From Lotus japonicus (taxonomy: Eukaryota > Streptophyta > Magnoliopsida > Fabales > Fabaceae): 64,000 bases of DNA. Below the pieces are notes generated by a model. That model had not been told where the DNA came from. It ran no database searches and saw only the letters and a program-made list of their open reading frames with translations. The translations under genes and the position numbers were made by a program. Shown piece by piece: positions 47,301 through 59,926 of the stretch (the stretch's first letter is position 1; each line of letters begins with the position of its first letter). The DNA lies in assembly GCF_012489685.1 (NCBI RefSeq), contig NC_080041.1:20089802-20153801 (forward strand). The letters are read 5' to 3'.

Positions 47301-47976
47301 AATTCCCTACTCTCTTATTTGGTCTCTGTGGTTGGAACGGAATAATATCATTTTCAAAGGCAAAGAGGCAAATTTTCAAGAGGTTGCAGACATGTATCTG
47401 ATCAGACTAGCATGGTGGATTAAGAGTGCTTGGATAACATGTCCCTTTGACATTGATCAAATATCAAGGAACTTGGAAAACATTCAGTTCCCTATGCCCC
47501 ATCCCAATCCTAGACATGTTTCGTGGCTACCTCCTAACATCGGGTTGCTGAAATGCAATGTAGATGGAGCCTCAAAGGGCAACCCGGGGATCAGTGGGGT
47601 TGGAGGAGTTATTAGGGATTCAAGCAAGAAATTTCTGGGATACTTTGCAATTGGCATAGGGTTCGGTTGGGCTCATGAAGCTGAGGTAAAAGCAATACTA
47701 TTTGGGCTGCAGTTTTGTCAACAATTTCTCTTCAACAATGTAATTCTTGAAAGCGACTCCACAGCGGCTATAGGATGGGTGGTATCAAGAGAAAAACGAC
47801 CCTGGAAACTGCTCAATGAACTGAACCAGATTGATATTCTGATGAAGGAAATCAATGTCCTTGAAATTAGGCACACATATAGAGAAGGAAACTCGGTTGC
47901 TGATTTCTTGGCAAACACAGGTTGTGAAGGCTTCGATCCCCTTTGGGTTTTGCTGGAAGATAGAAGACCAAATTAA
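41304..47976 (+). pseudogene. LINE ORF2 (endonuclease, RT, zf-RVT, RNase H), split, one stop
   Basis: Coding parts are 41304-41465 and 43984-47976 (about 1385 codons). Endonuclease: WLSWNVRGLG, VMLQETK, GGDFNAT, SDHRAVSL. RT: GNKAPGPDGFN, FRPISLIGSIYK, KIDFAKAYDTVEW, GLRQGDPLSPLLF and the active-site LQFADDTLLF. zf-RVT: CSFCNGAEETNDHLFVSC. RNase H: CNVDGASKGNPG, HEAEVKA, LESDSTAA, SVADFLA with the acidic residues kept. It copies the LINE by target-primed reverse transcription. Damage: a solo LTR after codon 54, and one in-frame TAG at 44794-44796 between the endonuclease and RT. The start at 41304 overlaps ORF1. Confidence 0.9.
41466..43978 (+). mobile_element. Solo LTR of a related Gypsy family
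   Basis: 2513 bp, tgtaaggccctaag .. ggggcgttaca, flanked by the TSD ccaag (41461-41465 and 43979-43983). It is in the opposite orientation to the 23268-39659 element. Its ends match that element's LTR but the body is clearly diverged. No internal region: it was lost by LTR-LTR recombination. Confidence 0.9.
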
Positions 47977-48190
47977 CTCTCCTGCTTCTTATGCTTCTTT
48001 CGTTTCAATACCTTAAGGCACCTTGGTGCTCTGCGCTTGTAAATTGGCAGCTTGCTGGTTTTGCTAAGGCACAAGGCTTTTTGGTAGTGCCGGGTTGGGT
48101 TTTGCTAATAGCTTACTAGTGATGCTATAGCAATCTGATTGTATCATGCTTATTCAGTTTCAATAAATTTGATCTTTCAAAAAAAAAAAA
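47977..48190 (+). terminator. LINE 3' UTR with poly-A signal and tail
   Basis: AATAAA at 48162-48167 and a poly-A run ending at 48190, followed by the TSD. Confidence 0.9.
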
Positions 48191-48463
48191 AATTAAAATT
48201 AGAATTAATAATTTAATTTTAATCCATAAGAAATTGGAAAGTTTTATAATTTGTTATAAATTTAAAAATTATTATTAACTATCTAATATTGTGATTAGTG
48301 TAAAGGCAGTCAATTTAAACTATTATTATTATTTAAAAATTCTCTCAATTTGTAGTTAACAATTAAAATTTTATTTTAAATGTGAAAAATTTCAAAGTTT
48401 AAAAATTAGTATTAAAATAATGAATAGTAAAGTGGATGTAGTTTTTTATTTTATTATCAAATA
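48191..48463 (-). mobile_element. Tandem unit copy A, remainder after the LINE
   Basis: Matches 58329-58600 of unit B and continues without a break into unit B. Confidence 0.85.
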
Positions 48464-48536
48464 TACTTAATACAAAAGAAAATGTTCTTTGCTCAATGTA
48501 TTTAATGCAAAAGGTCAAGTTTTCTTTAAATATATA

Positions 48537-48565
48537 CTAGATATAATACTCGTGCGTTGCGCAGG
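48537..48565 (-). mobile_element. Helitron-like 3' terminus of unit B
   Basis: CTAG at 48537-48540 and a hairpin around GCGCAACGCAC on minus; compare 14744-14772. Confidence 0.5.
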
Positions 48566-48911
48566 TTCGAACACTGAACTAGATATTTAAAAAGTTTAAC
48601 TACCTATCATTTATGTTACACCTTGTTGGTGAAGTTATGGATTTTGATGAAGTTTCCTTTATCTTGTTAAGAAGATTCTTTATAAGTCCTGATTACTTTG
48701 CTATTTATGCAGATTTTAAATTTCGGTCTGCAACCGCAACTTAAAGGGGTTTTTAGTCGTTGCAATTGTATCTTGACCGCCTCATCAACCCGCATTTTTC
48801 TGCAATTCTATGACATAACGACAACTATAATATAAAAATAATCTCTGAGCATACGCACTAGTACTACGTCTATCAGTACGAGCACCAATCCAAGCATGCT
48901 CTAATCGATCC

Positions 48912-49200
48912 TAGTTGAGTTTACGGAAACCATTCTCACAAGGAATTTCACTGTCGAGCACCGAGTTCATGACATGGATGAACTTGACATCTTGAAGTGG
49001 GCCCCAATTCATCACGCGTTCTCCCCAAAATGCAAGTCCGCAAACAGTGCGAGTTTAAACGGTGCGTCTGCCCGCTTCAGAACCAGCCTCTCCGCCGCGA
49101 CACCTCTTGACAATCTGAATCGTATGGCTGATGACGGTCGGTTGTTATGGGACGATGATACGCTAATGGAGAATAGTGTTAGAAAAAGCAGAGGTAGCAT
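48912..49200 (-). pseudogene. PAP-like first-exon fragment, unit B
   Basis: As in unit A, but a one-base deletion near 49013 breaks the frame after ADLHFGENA. Signal-like N-terminus retained. Confidence 0.7.
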
Positions 49201-49582
49201 CGTTGTCTTCCACTAGTTTCCATGATGAGTTGCCATTTGGGGAAGAAGAATAAGTAACGGAACAGGCTCAATAGAAGAACCTCACTGTTATGTTATCACT
49301 GAATTTTTTATTTTTATTTTATTTTTGAATTTGCAGGTGAGGACAGGTCACAGGTCGATGACTTGATGACAACATAATAAGAGTTTTGGCGAAGATTAAA
49401 GTGAAATAAATACCCTTGCAAATTATTATCCCCAACCTTCAATTGCCATTTTTGTAAGTATTAACAATCGTGTTCGACCCAAGGGTGATGAAGATTAAAA
49501 CTTTCAAAAAAATTGCATCTCGTGAGAGAACTTCAAATTAGAAAGTTTTAAAAACCCGCTTTAACACTGTGACCATCACCCA

Positions 49583-50097
49583 TTAACTACAATTGTCAAC
49601 TATCATCCTTGTTAGTAATTCATTCATAAGTTCAACGATAATGCTCATACCTAGAGTTTCATCGTTGAGCATTGTGTCCATAACCTTAGTGGAGTTAATG
49701 TCTTGGAGCGGGCTCCAATCCGTGGGCGTGACCTCTTCAAAATGCAGATCCGCAAACAGAGTCATCTTGAAGGGTGCACCTGCCCGCATCGAAATCTGCC
49801 ACAACGCGACAAAATATTTGTGTAGTCTGGATCTGCGGTTGATGCCTGGTCATCCTTGTTAGTAATTCATTCATAAGTTCAACGGTAATGCTCATACCTA
49901 GTTTCATCGTCTAGCACTGTGTCCATAACCTTAGTGGAGTTAATGTATTGGAGAAGGCTCCAATCCGTGGACGTGACCTCTTCAAAATGTAGATCCGCAA
50001 ACAAAGACATCTTGAAGGGTGCACTTGCCCGCATCTAAATCTGCCACAACGCGGGAAAAAAAAATTGTAGTCTGGATCTGCGGTTGATGCCTGGTCA
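49583..50097 (-). pseudogene. Duplicated second PAP-like fragment, unit B (2 x 247 bp)
   Basis: Copies 49604-49850 and 49851-50097 both start catccttgttagtaattcat and are diverged by roughly a tenth. Only the first keeps an open frame of useful length (49583-49804, APFKMTLFADLHFEE). Units A and C have a single copy here. Confidence 0.7.
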
Positions 50098-53016
50098 TCC
50101 CGCTGGTGAGATGATCCCATGGTGGAGAAGACAGAGAGAAAGAAGACGCATCACATCGTCGTCCACATCCACTTACTTCGACAACAAGTGATTTCCATTG
50201 TATTTGAACCCAAGAAGTGAAATCGAAAACACAAGCGAATTTAAAATACGAAGCACAAACTAGCAAACACAAAAGTAATTTGAATTAGAGAATATATACC
50301 TTAATACAAATTGACATTGCAACACTTTATAATTATTGAAGTATTCAATTTAGTGCCTACTGTTATAATTAATGAACTTAAATCAATCTATTATAAAAAT
50401 AAATCTTATCAACATATTTTGATGAGAGACGTGTTGGACAGGTATTTGAATTTGAATAGTAATGTGTCAATTTATGAGATTGCTGAAGAAGGAAACGACA
50501 AAAATACCATCACATTTAGATTTGGACTATGTTAGAATTTAGAATTTACTATTGTATTCTCTTTTTAGTTTGAATTTAGAATTATGACTTACGTGGTTAT
50601 ATATATATATATATATATATATCATGATATAATATTCCATCACACGATCCAACACTTTTTTTTTACATCTTTAACTTTAAGCATATGAATCACTTTTTCA
50701 GTCTTCCCAATTCATTTTTAAAAAGCAGATACGATGCCTTCTGCTTGACTAATTTGATTCTTGTTATTCCCCAAGTTGTAGTTTCTTTTTTAACATCTTC
50801 CATGATTTTACAATATAATTAATCTAAGTTATGCAATTAATCTAAGATAATATTTCATGATTATGCAATTTGTCCAGTAACAAAATAAAATAAGATACTC
50901 AGCCATCAAGCGAATATTGATGAATTTATATATCAGAAATGCATGTCTATCTCATATAATAGTTGAATCATGAATACAGATTGATCAAACCGTAGAATTG
51001 CAAGCTTATTGTTAAGAGCAACAAACTATCAAAATATAATAGATTAGAGAAACCAAATTGATGTTAAAACTCATATTTAGAGGTGAGAGAGAGTGAGTGA
51101 ACTTGTAGTGGAGGAGAAAGATCTTGTGGTTGAGGGTAGGGGTGGTTGTAGGAGAGGGTGATAGTCAAGGAGTGTGCGGCAGTAACGGAGGGGAGAATAA
51201 GTGATAAGAGGAGAGGGGGCGATGAAGGTAAGATGGAGGTGATTGTTTATGAGTGTAACGAGAGGGAGGAGAAGGGGCACAGGATGAGAGGTGGGGTGAC
51301 ATGATGGGAAGTTGGGCATAAACATTTTGTTGAAAATACTTTTAAAAGTAAGATTTATATTGAAAATCAGATTCCTCGAGAATTTTTGGTAACAAATACA
51401 GATAAAACACAGTGGTAAATTTGTAACTGAAATCCTATTAGAAAAGTGTGTCTTTATATCATTTTTCATTTTTAGTTCATAATAATTAGGTTGAATGAAA
51501 GGTAGATGAGGTGAGTAGTATTGTTCACGTTAAACTTTGGTTGGGTGAAATCAGTTTTATCTAATATCCGCCATGGCGGTATTTTAGCCTTCCACCATAG
51601 CTAATATCCCACCATGTTCCACCATTATTTGTCTCATGTATAGAGGAACTTTGGCTTTCCACCATGACCCACCATTCACAATACTGGGTGAAATTCATGT
51701 CAGTCATAAAAATATACCATATTTTAATCTTTGGTCCGTTATGTTTCACTTCTAAATAAGTACCAAATACATAAAAAAAAAACTCATTCTATTGTATGCG
51801 ACAAATGCTACCTTACTATCTTACACGGTCCACAAACAAGAAATACCACAAATCCATAAAGGTGAAAATGAAACACGAAAGAAGAATGAGATCTTTTCAT
51901 GGCCACAAGTTCTCGATGTCACTTAGGCTCGGTTCTATGGTTGGTCCTGGGGAGTTATGGGCGACATTAGATTTCTCTTGTGTAGGTTTTGGGGAGTTAT
52001 GAAAGACAACAGACTTCTCTTGTGTAGAATTGCCTTGTGCAGGCCTATAGCATACCCCTTTCCAATGAATTTCTTCTTGAAATCAGGTAGAGACAATATC
52101 TAAGGATTTTCCTAACAAAGTACAAAAGATGATAACATGGCATGATTTTTGTGACAGCAAAAATATATATCAAAGTTCACCTCAGAGTTGTCATGGAGAA
52201 ACCGAACAGTGAAGATGCACTTGTAATCTGTCGCATCGTGTAGCCTCATCTGGATTCTTACTACACGAGCATCAAAGTAGAGGCCATAATCACCCCTTTC
52301 CTGAGAAACACCAATAAAGGCCCAAAAGAGTACTAATAGTTAAGGAAATTCTAGAGGAGCTTAAAGGCCACAAAAGAAAATCAAAAGCCATTATGGTTTA
52401 TATGTTGGAAACAATTCATGTGTCTTTGCAAACATATCTATCATTTGGCCACTGGAGACACAAATTAGGTAAATAAATTGTAGTGGAATAAAAGGGGAGA
52501 GGGTCCCTTACCAGGAAACATAGTACAAGATCTCCATCCTTCACCTTGGGACACTCTGAAGGTTCCAATGGGATAGATCTCTCTCGCATCTCGTTTTTCA
52601 CATTCACCCACTCATCCTCCACCTTGCCAAAACCAACATATCGTACAAGAACTTCTTATAATTTGTATGTGACAAGATCAGTTAAATTTTAATCAGTTGT
52701 CCACAATATCCAAAAAATGAATCCACTGAACCAGTACATCTACCATAAGACGGTAGGATAACTTACAATATTCAAAGGTATGGCAATATATGTTGCATAA
52801 TGCATATTTTACTTTTCTATTCTTTTTTCAATGAATAAACATATCCTGATCAATACCATGAAATTACATCTAGAGACCATTCACAGATGTATTGTTTACA
52901 TTTCTTCAGTGATGCCAAGGTAGTTCCACCTAAGGCATTAAGCCAAGGTGCCAGAAAGACCATCACCTTTGAACGTTTTTAATTTTCTTCTGAGCAGACT
53001 TTCCCACATTAGCAAA

Positions 53017-54605
53017 ATGGGGTGTGGCAGTGGACTTTCCGGTGGAGGAGGAATTTACAGAGGCGTGAGGTGCGTTGGCTTGAGGAGTTATTGGCTGTCT
53101 TGCAAGGGGTTCGATTGGTAGAGAATAAACAGGATGAATGGAAATGGAAATTAGATGGGGAAGGAGCTTATACTGTTAACTCATCCTATGTTTTTTTTAC
53201 AGGATCAATATTTAGAAGAACCGGAACCTGTTTTTAATTGGATTTGGTCTGCGCCAGCTCCTTCAAACATCAAAGCCTTCGCATGGAGAGTATTGCTGGG
53301 AAGAATCCAAACCCGTGACAATTTGCTCAAGCGACAAGTATTGCATACGACTGAGGAAGCGCTGTGTCCATTATGTGGTTTGGAGGAAGAATCTGGTTCG
53401 CATTTGCTCTTTTCATGTTATGAATCGTTGCTGATCTGGTATGAGTGCCTTGCGTGGTTGGGTGTCTTCCCGGCTCAAGTTTCAGACCCGAAGATTCATT
53501 TATTGCAATTTCCCACAGTTGGGAGAAGTAAAGCACAAAAACTAGGTGAAATTGCAATTTGGTTGGCAACTATTGTAGGATCACGCGCTTACCACTACGC
53601 CAAAACCAATTGGTGTTAGTGAGGGCGCAACGTTATTTCTTATAGCGTAGCAGACAGCGCCCCGTTTCGAATGCTACCTGCAGGCAGGATGCTGGCCCAC
53701 CTGGACCCAACAATCCCCCCCCCAGCACCTGCCAGCCAAACTAGCTGCACAGCATGCCTTCCGTGGGATTCGAACACGGGACCTGGCTCTGATACCACTT
53801 GTAGGATCACGCGCTTACCACTACGCCAAAACCAATTGGTGTTAGTGAGGGCGCAACGTTATTTCTTATAGCGTAGCAGACAGCGCCCCGTTTCGAATGC
53901 TACCTGCAGGCAGGATGCTGGCCCACCTGGACCCAACAACTATAAAATCAATTTGGGGGCTGCGCAACAGTATCATTTTCCACAATGGGGCGGTGGGTAA
54001 ATATCAAGTGTTAGAGCAGATTCAGATAACAGCATGGCAATGGTTAAGGACACGGCTGGATCAATTTTCTTATTCATGGTATGAGTGGAAATTGAATCCA
54101 CGCACTTGTCTTCTATCTTTGTAACTAAGGGGCTGTCATGGAATGAAGTGCTTTTGAAGTGATGTCTCCATGGAATATGACAGAATTGAGAAATTGAGAC
54201 TGAGATCTCATGTGTAGAAGGGGACTGTGGCTGTGTTGGATAAATGCTCCATAGGAGAATGACCATTGATTCCTTGGGATGTTGCACTGACAGGCTATTT
54301 ATTTTGGCTTTCTTGTATTTAGTCTTACCTGGAGAGGAACTTTTGATTACATAAACCACGTACTCTTTTTCCTTCACCAGGTTTTCCCAAGGGGGTTTTT
54401 CCTGGTAAAGTTTTAATGAGGCATGGTTTATTTAATCTCTCTCCATGGTGGGGGTGGGTGGTGGGTTTTTTAGTATGACCATAGTGGTTGGCTTGTAATC
54501 TTTTGCCTCTTTTCTTTTTCCTTGTATTCTCTTTTCTCTCTTGTATTGGGTTGAAGTACCCCTTGTACTTCACTTCAATATATTTCTTTGGCTTAACAAA
54601 AAAAA
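53017..54605 (+). mobile_element. 5'-truncated LINE fragment in unit B
   Basis: Flanked by agcaaa (53011-53016 and 54606-54611), with an A-rich tail at 54597-54605. Units A and C show the empty site. It carries the C-terminal zf-RVT region of a LINE polymerase: FNWIWSAPAPSNIKAFAWRVLLG and CPLCGLEEESGSHLLFSC, continuing after the TRIM as SIWGLRNSIIFHN to a stop at 54124. A frameshift lies at the T8 run near 53190. It is a different family from the LINE at 22691. Confidence 0.85.
53574..53938 (-). mobile_element. TRIM (miniature LTR retrotransposon)
   Basis: Two 139-bp LTRs, 53574-53712 and 53800-53938, appear identical (tgtaggatcacg .. gacccaaca on plus). TSD actat at 53569-53573 and 53939-53943. 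The 87-bp core holds a tRNA-Met PBS (minus TGGTATCAGAGCC, next to 53800) and a G9 purine tract beside 53713. No coding capacity. No 5S rRNA-like block was noticed, so I do not call it Cassandra. Confidence 0.93.
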
Positions 54606-57600
54606 AGCAAAGTGTTTTATCATTTTTTTCTTTAACTTAAAAATAGAACTTGTTTAAGTGTTTGGCTCAGATAATAACTCGTTGTAAAGTGGTCAATAGT
54701 GTATAAAAGATAAGTAAGTTTGGGTAAATTAATTTATGCTAAAACATGTTACATTGATTAAAATTACATTGTTATCAATATTTATTTTTCGTTTCCACAA
54801 CATTAGATTGTACTTTGCTCAGGAAAATTATTTTTTGTGGTTCTTTCCTTAACTTGCTAGATTCCACTATCTTTCACCTTTTACTGCTTAGTTTTCCATT
54901 GCATAAAAACCATCAGAGGTTTTTCTATTCTTGACCACCTTAAGCAGACCTAATAGGTTATATACACTATGGCACATAAAACATGCAAGTTTAAATGAAG
55001 AAAAAAAAAGTTTCATACAGTTTTCACAGTGTTTTAAGCACAAACCAAGAGAAGAAATTATAACATCTTGTCTACTAAGTGTGTGTCAATTTCAATATCA
55101 TTCACACAGTTAATAAGTGAGCAGCTCTTGAAGATAAATACTTAAAATCATGCAAGCATAGCAAGTGCGACGTGAACAACCAATCTTTTGTTGATTGATG
55201 ATTATATATTATAAAGAAAATGTCTCAATTTCTTACAGACCGAAAATAAAAATAATAATGATACGATAGAATCTTACAAGTTCGCCAGCCCTCGAATATC
55301 TGAAGTTGCGACACATTGCAACATCATGCCTGTACATGGAAATAAATATGAGAGGTTGGGTGCACAGCCTAAAGAAAAGTAACAATGAAAGTTTTCTTTG
55401 TAATGAAGGGGAGATGTTGCTTGGGTTTTTTCCCTTAAAGGGGGAGGGGGAAGATATCACCTTCAATGTTGTTCATATTAGAATTCACAAACATAAATTA
55501 GGCCACACCTTTAATATAATATAACCCAAGAGTTAACAAAAAGCCACATTGCATATCATTTCTAAACTCAAAAGTAAAAATAGTCATAATGCTTAATAAG
55601 AAGCCTATTTCGCACCATGCTAAGTCTTTCTTAGATCTTGCTTCAGACGCAAACACGCACTCTGAAACATCTGCACTTCGTTTACCTGACATTATGATGA
55701 AAATGTTAATGATAATGTGGAAATTTTAAAGACAGGTTAATATCAGAACATGATTGTTATTAGTTCTGTATTGCTTATCATTACATCTTAAAACCTATTG
55801 AAATTAGTTTAAACTTTATATAACTGTTATAATCATCCTTATTTACGGTATATCATCATTATTTTCTTAAGATGTCTCTTTCATCATGTCCCAACAACCA
55901 TGACATGGAATATGAATGCTATGAGCATATGAACTTACAATTGCACAACTTATAAAGCATAACACTATCAAGTACAAACTACTGCATCAAGCACTCATTG
56001 AGTTTCCACTAAAAGGAATCAAGAAACGTAATTTGGCTGGAAGAAAAATGGTGAAAGTAATTATTCAAAAAAAGCACATGCATACTACATGAATGATACT
56101 ACTTGAGCATGTAAGATTTTCTAAATGAAAAATAGAAATTACTTTAAACAAGAAATGTTATAAAATGAAGGAAATTGAATTGCTCTATCTAAACAGGGGA
56201 TTTTCCAATTTAAGGAAAAAAGAGATTTTATAAATCAAAGAATTTAATCGATGTAACAGAATTTTCCAATGCGTTACCCAAACAAGGGAAAAGGACAACC
56301 TTCTAGAACTGTAGAGCTTTCATTTCTTAAAACGGATTTATTTGAAAGATCAACAACTTGATTCATGGTGTATGCAGAAGCAACTTAATCCTGTGGCTCG
56401 TTAAGCTGATTTTGGAACCACTGCTGCACCTGAAACCCAGTAAGACCAATGCACCATTATCATAGTTGCTCCATAAATTCTAAAAGGTGTATAAATGATA
56501 ATAATGGAAGTGTAATAACCTGTTCCTTCGATATGAAAGTTTTATTCAGAGCACTGTTCAACGAGGAAAAATCAAAATCAAAGCAAGTTAATTATTCAAC
56601 TACGGGTTTCAGGGGAAGGTGAGTGAATGGTGATGACGGCACGATCTGGATCTGTATAGAGGATGTGGCGGTGATGGGAAGATTGGAAAAGGGAATATGG
56701 AGCAGATGTAGTCTGATTCGTACAAAGAGGGAACAATGGTGGTGCGTTTGGGTAGAGAAAAGGAACAATAGTGGCGCTTGAGTCAAATCGGTGTTGAAGA
56801 GGGTTGATGTGGTGGTGTTTTAAGATCGGAAAAGGGGAAATGGTGCAGGACTGGGTCTCGTAGGAGGAAGATATGGTGGTGATGGAATATGAGATGGTGG
56901 CTAGCGGCTCTGGTAGAAGTAGCGGCTAGTGAGGGTTTTAAGAGAAAAAGGCTTTGGAGTAGAAGAGAGAGTTGAGGTCTCTGCTAGGGTTAGGGCCGGC
57001 TCTCCATTGCTTGGTGTTATATTTGAGGCTTGAGGAGGCTTAAATAGAACTAGGGTTTTACCTAAAAATACTTTTATGCCCTTGCAACCACTTTTTTTAT
57101 TTTCCTTATTTTTGTTGAAGCAGTTTTCGTTTCTCGTTTTGGGCTTTTGGCCCTTATTCTTCATAAAGTTTTTTTAAAAATTCTTGAGTATCAGGAAAGA
57201 ATACACAAAGTTATGTTTAAAGATATGATCACGGGAAGATTAAATTCACCTAAAATTTGAAGCAATTTCCTGGCAGAGATTCTCATAAAGCGCATTTCCT
57301 CCCATTTCATTGTAAATTTCCTCAAATTCCCGTATCTGTGAATGGTGATGGAGCATATGAAATAGATGAAGTGGGCAAAGAAAGACTTTTCCATTGCATG
57401 TGGAATGCGATGCAATGTAGAGCACACAAGGACATTCAATTACATATATGTATGTATAACGAATGTGAAACGAAATGATTCAAGAAAACATATTCTCATC
57501 CCTAGTGAACAAAAATCACCTGATCAGTAAAGAGCTTCGGAAATGGAGGATCACATAAGCTTAATTCAACCATCATTTCATTCAAAGGCTCCATAAAAAT

Positions 57601-57679
57601 CAAGGAGAGATGACTACGCAAAGACTTGTCAGTGTCACCAAAAAGTTGTAGAGGAGGAACGGGATTGAAAATACAAAGA

Positions 57680-57698
57680 ACTAGATATAACGCACGAG
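57680..57698 (-). other. Relic of a second Helitron-like end in unit B
   Basis: Same degenerate motif as at 22046-22064. Confidence 0.35.
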
Positions 57699-58673
57699 TT
57701 TATTTATATTATTTCATAATATTGTATAAAAATAAATATAGTGTAATTTTTTTGTTACTAAACGGAAGAAAAAAACAACAAAACAAACTAAGCTACTGCA
57801 TCCTACATTAGAGAAGCAATCAAACTTGAAAACGACTGCCTCCAAACATGTCGCGGCACACCTTCTCTTGAAGTAGAAAATAATTGTGTTGAGACATGTG
57901 AATAAATAACATTAGAGTTTTTGTTTATTAAATTGTTCATATTAGAGTTGTCTTTCTGTAAATAATTAATAATACTATCAATTAATTTGAATTTATTAAT
58001 TTTTTTACAAATAAATATATTTCTTACTTTTTAAACATTTCACCATTTTTTCTCAATTTATTATTGATAATTAATATTATAATTATTTTTAATTAAGACT
58101 CAGTAAATTATTTTTTAGAAGAATCTAAAATTGACATTAATACTTACGAATTAATAACATATAATAGTCATCAATAATTGAATTTATTATTATTTTTATT
58201 AAAAAAAAGTTCAACTGAATTTTAAAATTATATATTTAACTTTCTAGTTAATATATATTTTTTATACGTGAAAATAGCAATAAGTTTTATTTGTTGTTTT
58301 TATTAAATATATCAAATGATGTTTAATAATTAAAATTAAAATTAATAATTTAATTTTAATCCATAAGAAATTGGAAAGTTTTATAATTTGTTATAAATTT
58401 AAAAATTATTATTAACTATCTAATATTGTGATTAGTGTAAAGGCAGTCAATTTAAACTATTATTATTATTTAAAAATTCTCTCAATTTGTAGTTAACAAT
58501 TAAAATTTTATTTTAAATGTGAAAAATTTTAAAGTTTAAAAATTAGTATTAAAATAATGAATAGTAAAGTGGATGTAGTTTTTTATTTCATTATCAAATA
58601 TACTTAATACAAAAGAAAATTTCCTTTGCTCAATGTATTTAATGCAAAAGGTCAAGTTTTCTTTAAATATATA

Positions 58674-58702
58674 CTAGATATAATACTCGTGCGTTGCACA
58701 GG
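58674..58702 (-). mobile_element. Helitron-like 3' terminus of unit C
   Basis: CTAG at 58674-58677 and the hairpin around GTGCAACGCAC on minus. Confidence 0.5.
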
Positions 58703-59049
58703 TTCGAACACTGAACTAGATATTTAAAAAGTTTAACTACCTATCATTTATGTTACACCTTGTTGGTGAAGTTATGGATTTTGATGAAGTTTCCTTTATC
58801 TTGTTAAGAAGATTCTTTATAAGTCCTGATTACTTTGCTATTTATGCAGATTTTAAATTTCGGTCTGCAACCGCAACTTAAAGGGGTTTTTAGTCGTTGC
58901 AATTGTATCTTGACCGCCTCATCAACCCGCATTTTTCTGCAATTCTATGACATAACGACAACTATAATATAAAAATAATCTCTGAGCATATGCACTAGAA
59001 CTACCTCTATCAGTACGAGCACCAATCCAAGCATGCTCTAATCGATCCT

Positions 59050-59337
59050 AGTTGAGTTTACGGAAACCATTCTCACAAGGAGTTTCACTGTCGAGCACCG
59101 AGTTCATGACCTGGATGAACTTGACATCTTGAAGTGGGCCCCAATTCATCACGCGTTCTCCCCAAAATGCAAGTCCGCAAACAGTGCGAGTTTAAACGGT
59201 GCGTCTGCCCGCTTCAGAACCAGCCTCTCCGTCGCGACACCTCGTGACAATCTGAATCGTATGGCTGATGATAGTCGGTTGTTATGGGACGATGATACGC
59301 TAGTGGAGAATAGTGTTAGAAAAAGCAGAGGTAGCAT
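59050..59337 (-). pseudogene. PAP-like first-exon fragment, unit C
   Basis: Shares the one-base deletion of unit B (frame ends after ADLHFGENA). Confidence 0.7.
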
Positions 59338-59719
59338 CGTTGTCTTCCACTAGTTTCCATGATGAGTTGCCATTTGGGGAAGAAGAATAAGTAACGGAAC
59401 AGGCTCAATAGAACAACCTCATTGTTAAGTTATCACTGAATTTTTTATTTTTATTTTATTTTTGAATTTGCAGGTGAGGACAGGTCACGGGTCGATGATT
59501 TGATGACAACATAATAAGAGTTTTGGAGAAGATTAAAGTGAAATAAATACCCTTGCAAATTATTATCCCCAACCTTCAATTGCCATTTTTGTAAGTATTA
59601 ACAATTGTGTTCGACCCCAGGGTGATGAAGATTAAAAATTTCAAAAAAAATGCATCTCGTGAGAGAACTTCAAATTAGAAAGTTTTAAAAACCCGCTTTA
59701 ACACTGTGACCATCACCCA

Positions 59720-59926
59720 TTAACTACAATTGTCAACTATCATCCTTGTTAGTAATTCATTCATAAGTTCAACGATAATGCTCATACCTAGAGTTTCATC
59801 GTTGAGCATTGTGTCCATAACCTTAGTGGAGTTAATGTCTTGGAGCGGGCTCCAATCCGTGGACGTGACCTCTTCAAAATGTAGATCCGCAAACAAAGTC
59901 ATCTTGAAGGGTGCACTTGCCCACAT
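59720..59926 (-). pseudogene. Second PAP-like fragment, unit C
   Basis: Single copy as in unit A (APFKMTLFADLHFEE, LQDINSTKVMDTML). Confidence 0.65.

Larger units (their letters stand above)
22691..48190 (+). mobile_element. Full-length L1-type LINE with nested insertions
   Basis: Flanked by a 14-bp TSD and ending in a poly-A run (to 48190) after an AATAAA signal (48162). Removing the Gypsy insertion (with one TSD copy) and the solo LTR (with one TSD copy) leaves about 6.6 kb, the usual length of a plant L1. ORF1 is an RRM-type protein; ORF2 has endonuclease, reverse transcriptase, zf-RVT and RNase H domains. It sits about 730 bp upstream of the SHH-like start codon of unit A. Confidence 0.95.
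51897..57594 (-). pseudogene. SHH-like gene, unit B, more decayed
   Basis: Same nine-exon layout as in unit A, start ATG at 57594, stop at 51897, same in-frame TAA (56385-56387). Three further points of decay or difference: the first Cys of the zinc pair is Tyr (TAC at 52223-52225, in ..ATDYKCIFTV), the last intron's acceptor is mutated (TTTCAAG instead of TTTCAGG at about 52076), and the intron between exons 6 and 7 holds a LINE fragment with a TRIM (53017-54605). Exon 2 reads LCQEIASNF against LCQDIASNF in unit A, and the SAWADEE exon reads EPSEC. A working product is unlikely. Confidence 0.75.
48464..58600 (-). mobile_element. Tandem 8.3-kb unit, copy B
   Basis: Distance to the same point in copy C is 10137 bp. 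It shrinks to 8542 bp without the LINE fragment and to about 8295 bp without a local 247-bp duplication. The gene order is the same as in unit A. The spacer at 50100-51890 has no recognised gene. Confidence 0.85.

Noticed and set aside
53671..53871. Small open frames in the TRIM
   Set aside because: They run across LTR and PBS and appear wherever the repeat does; not coding.
53574..53938. TRIM as a Cassandra element
   Set aside because: No 5S rRNA-like block noticed in the LTR.
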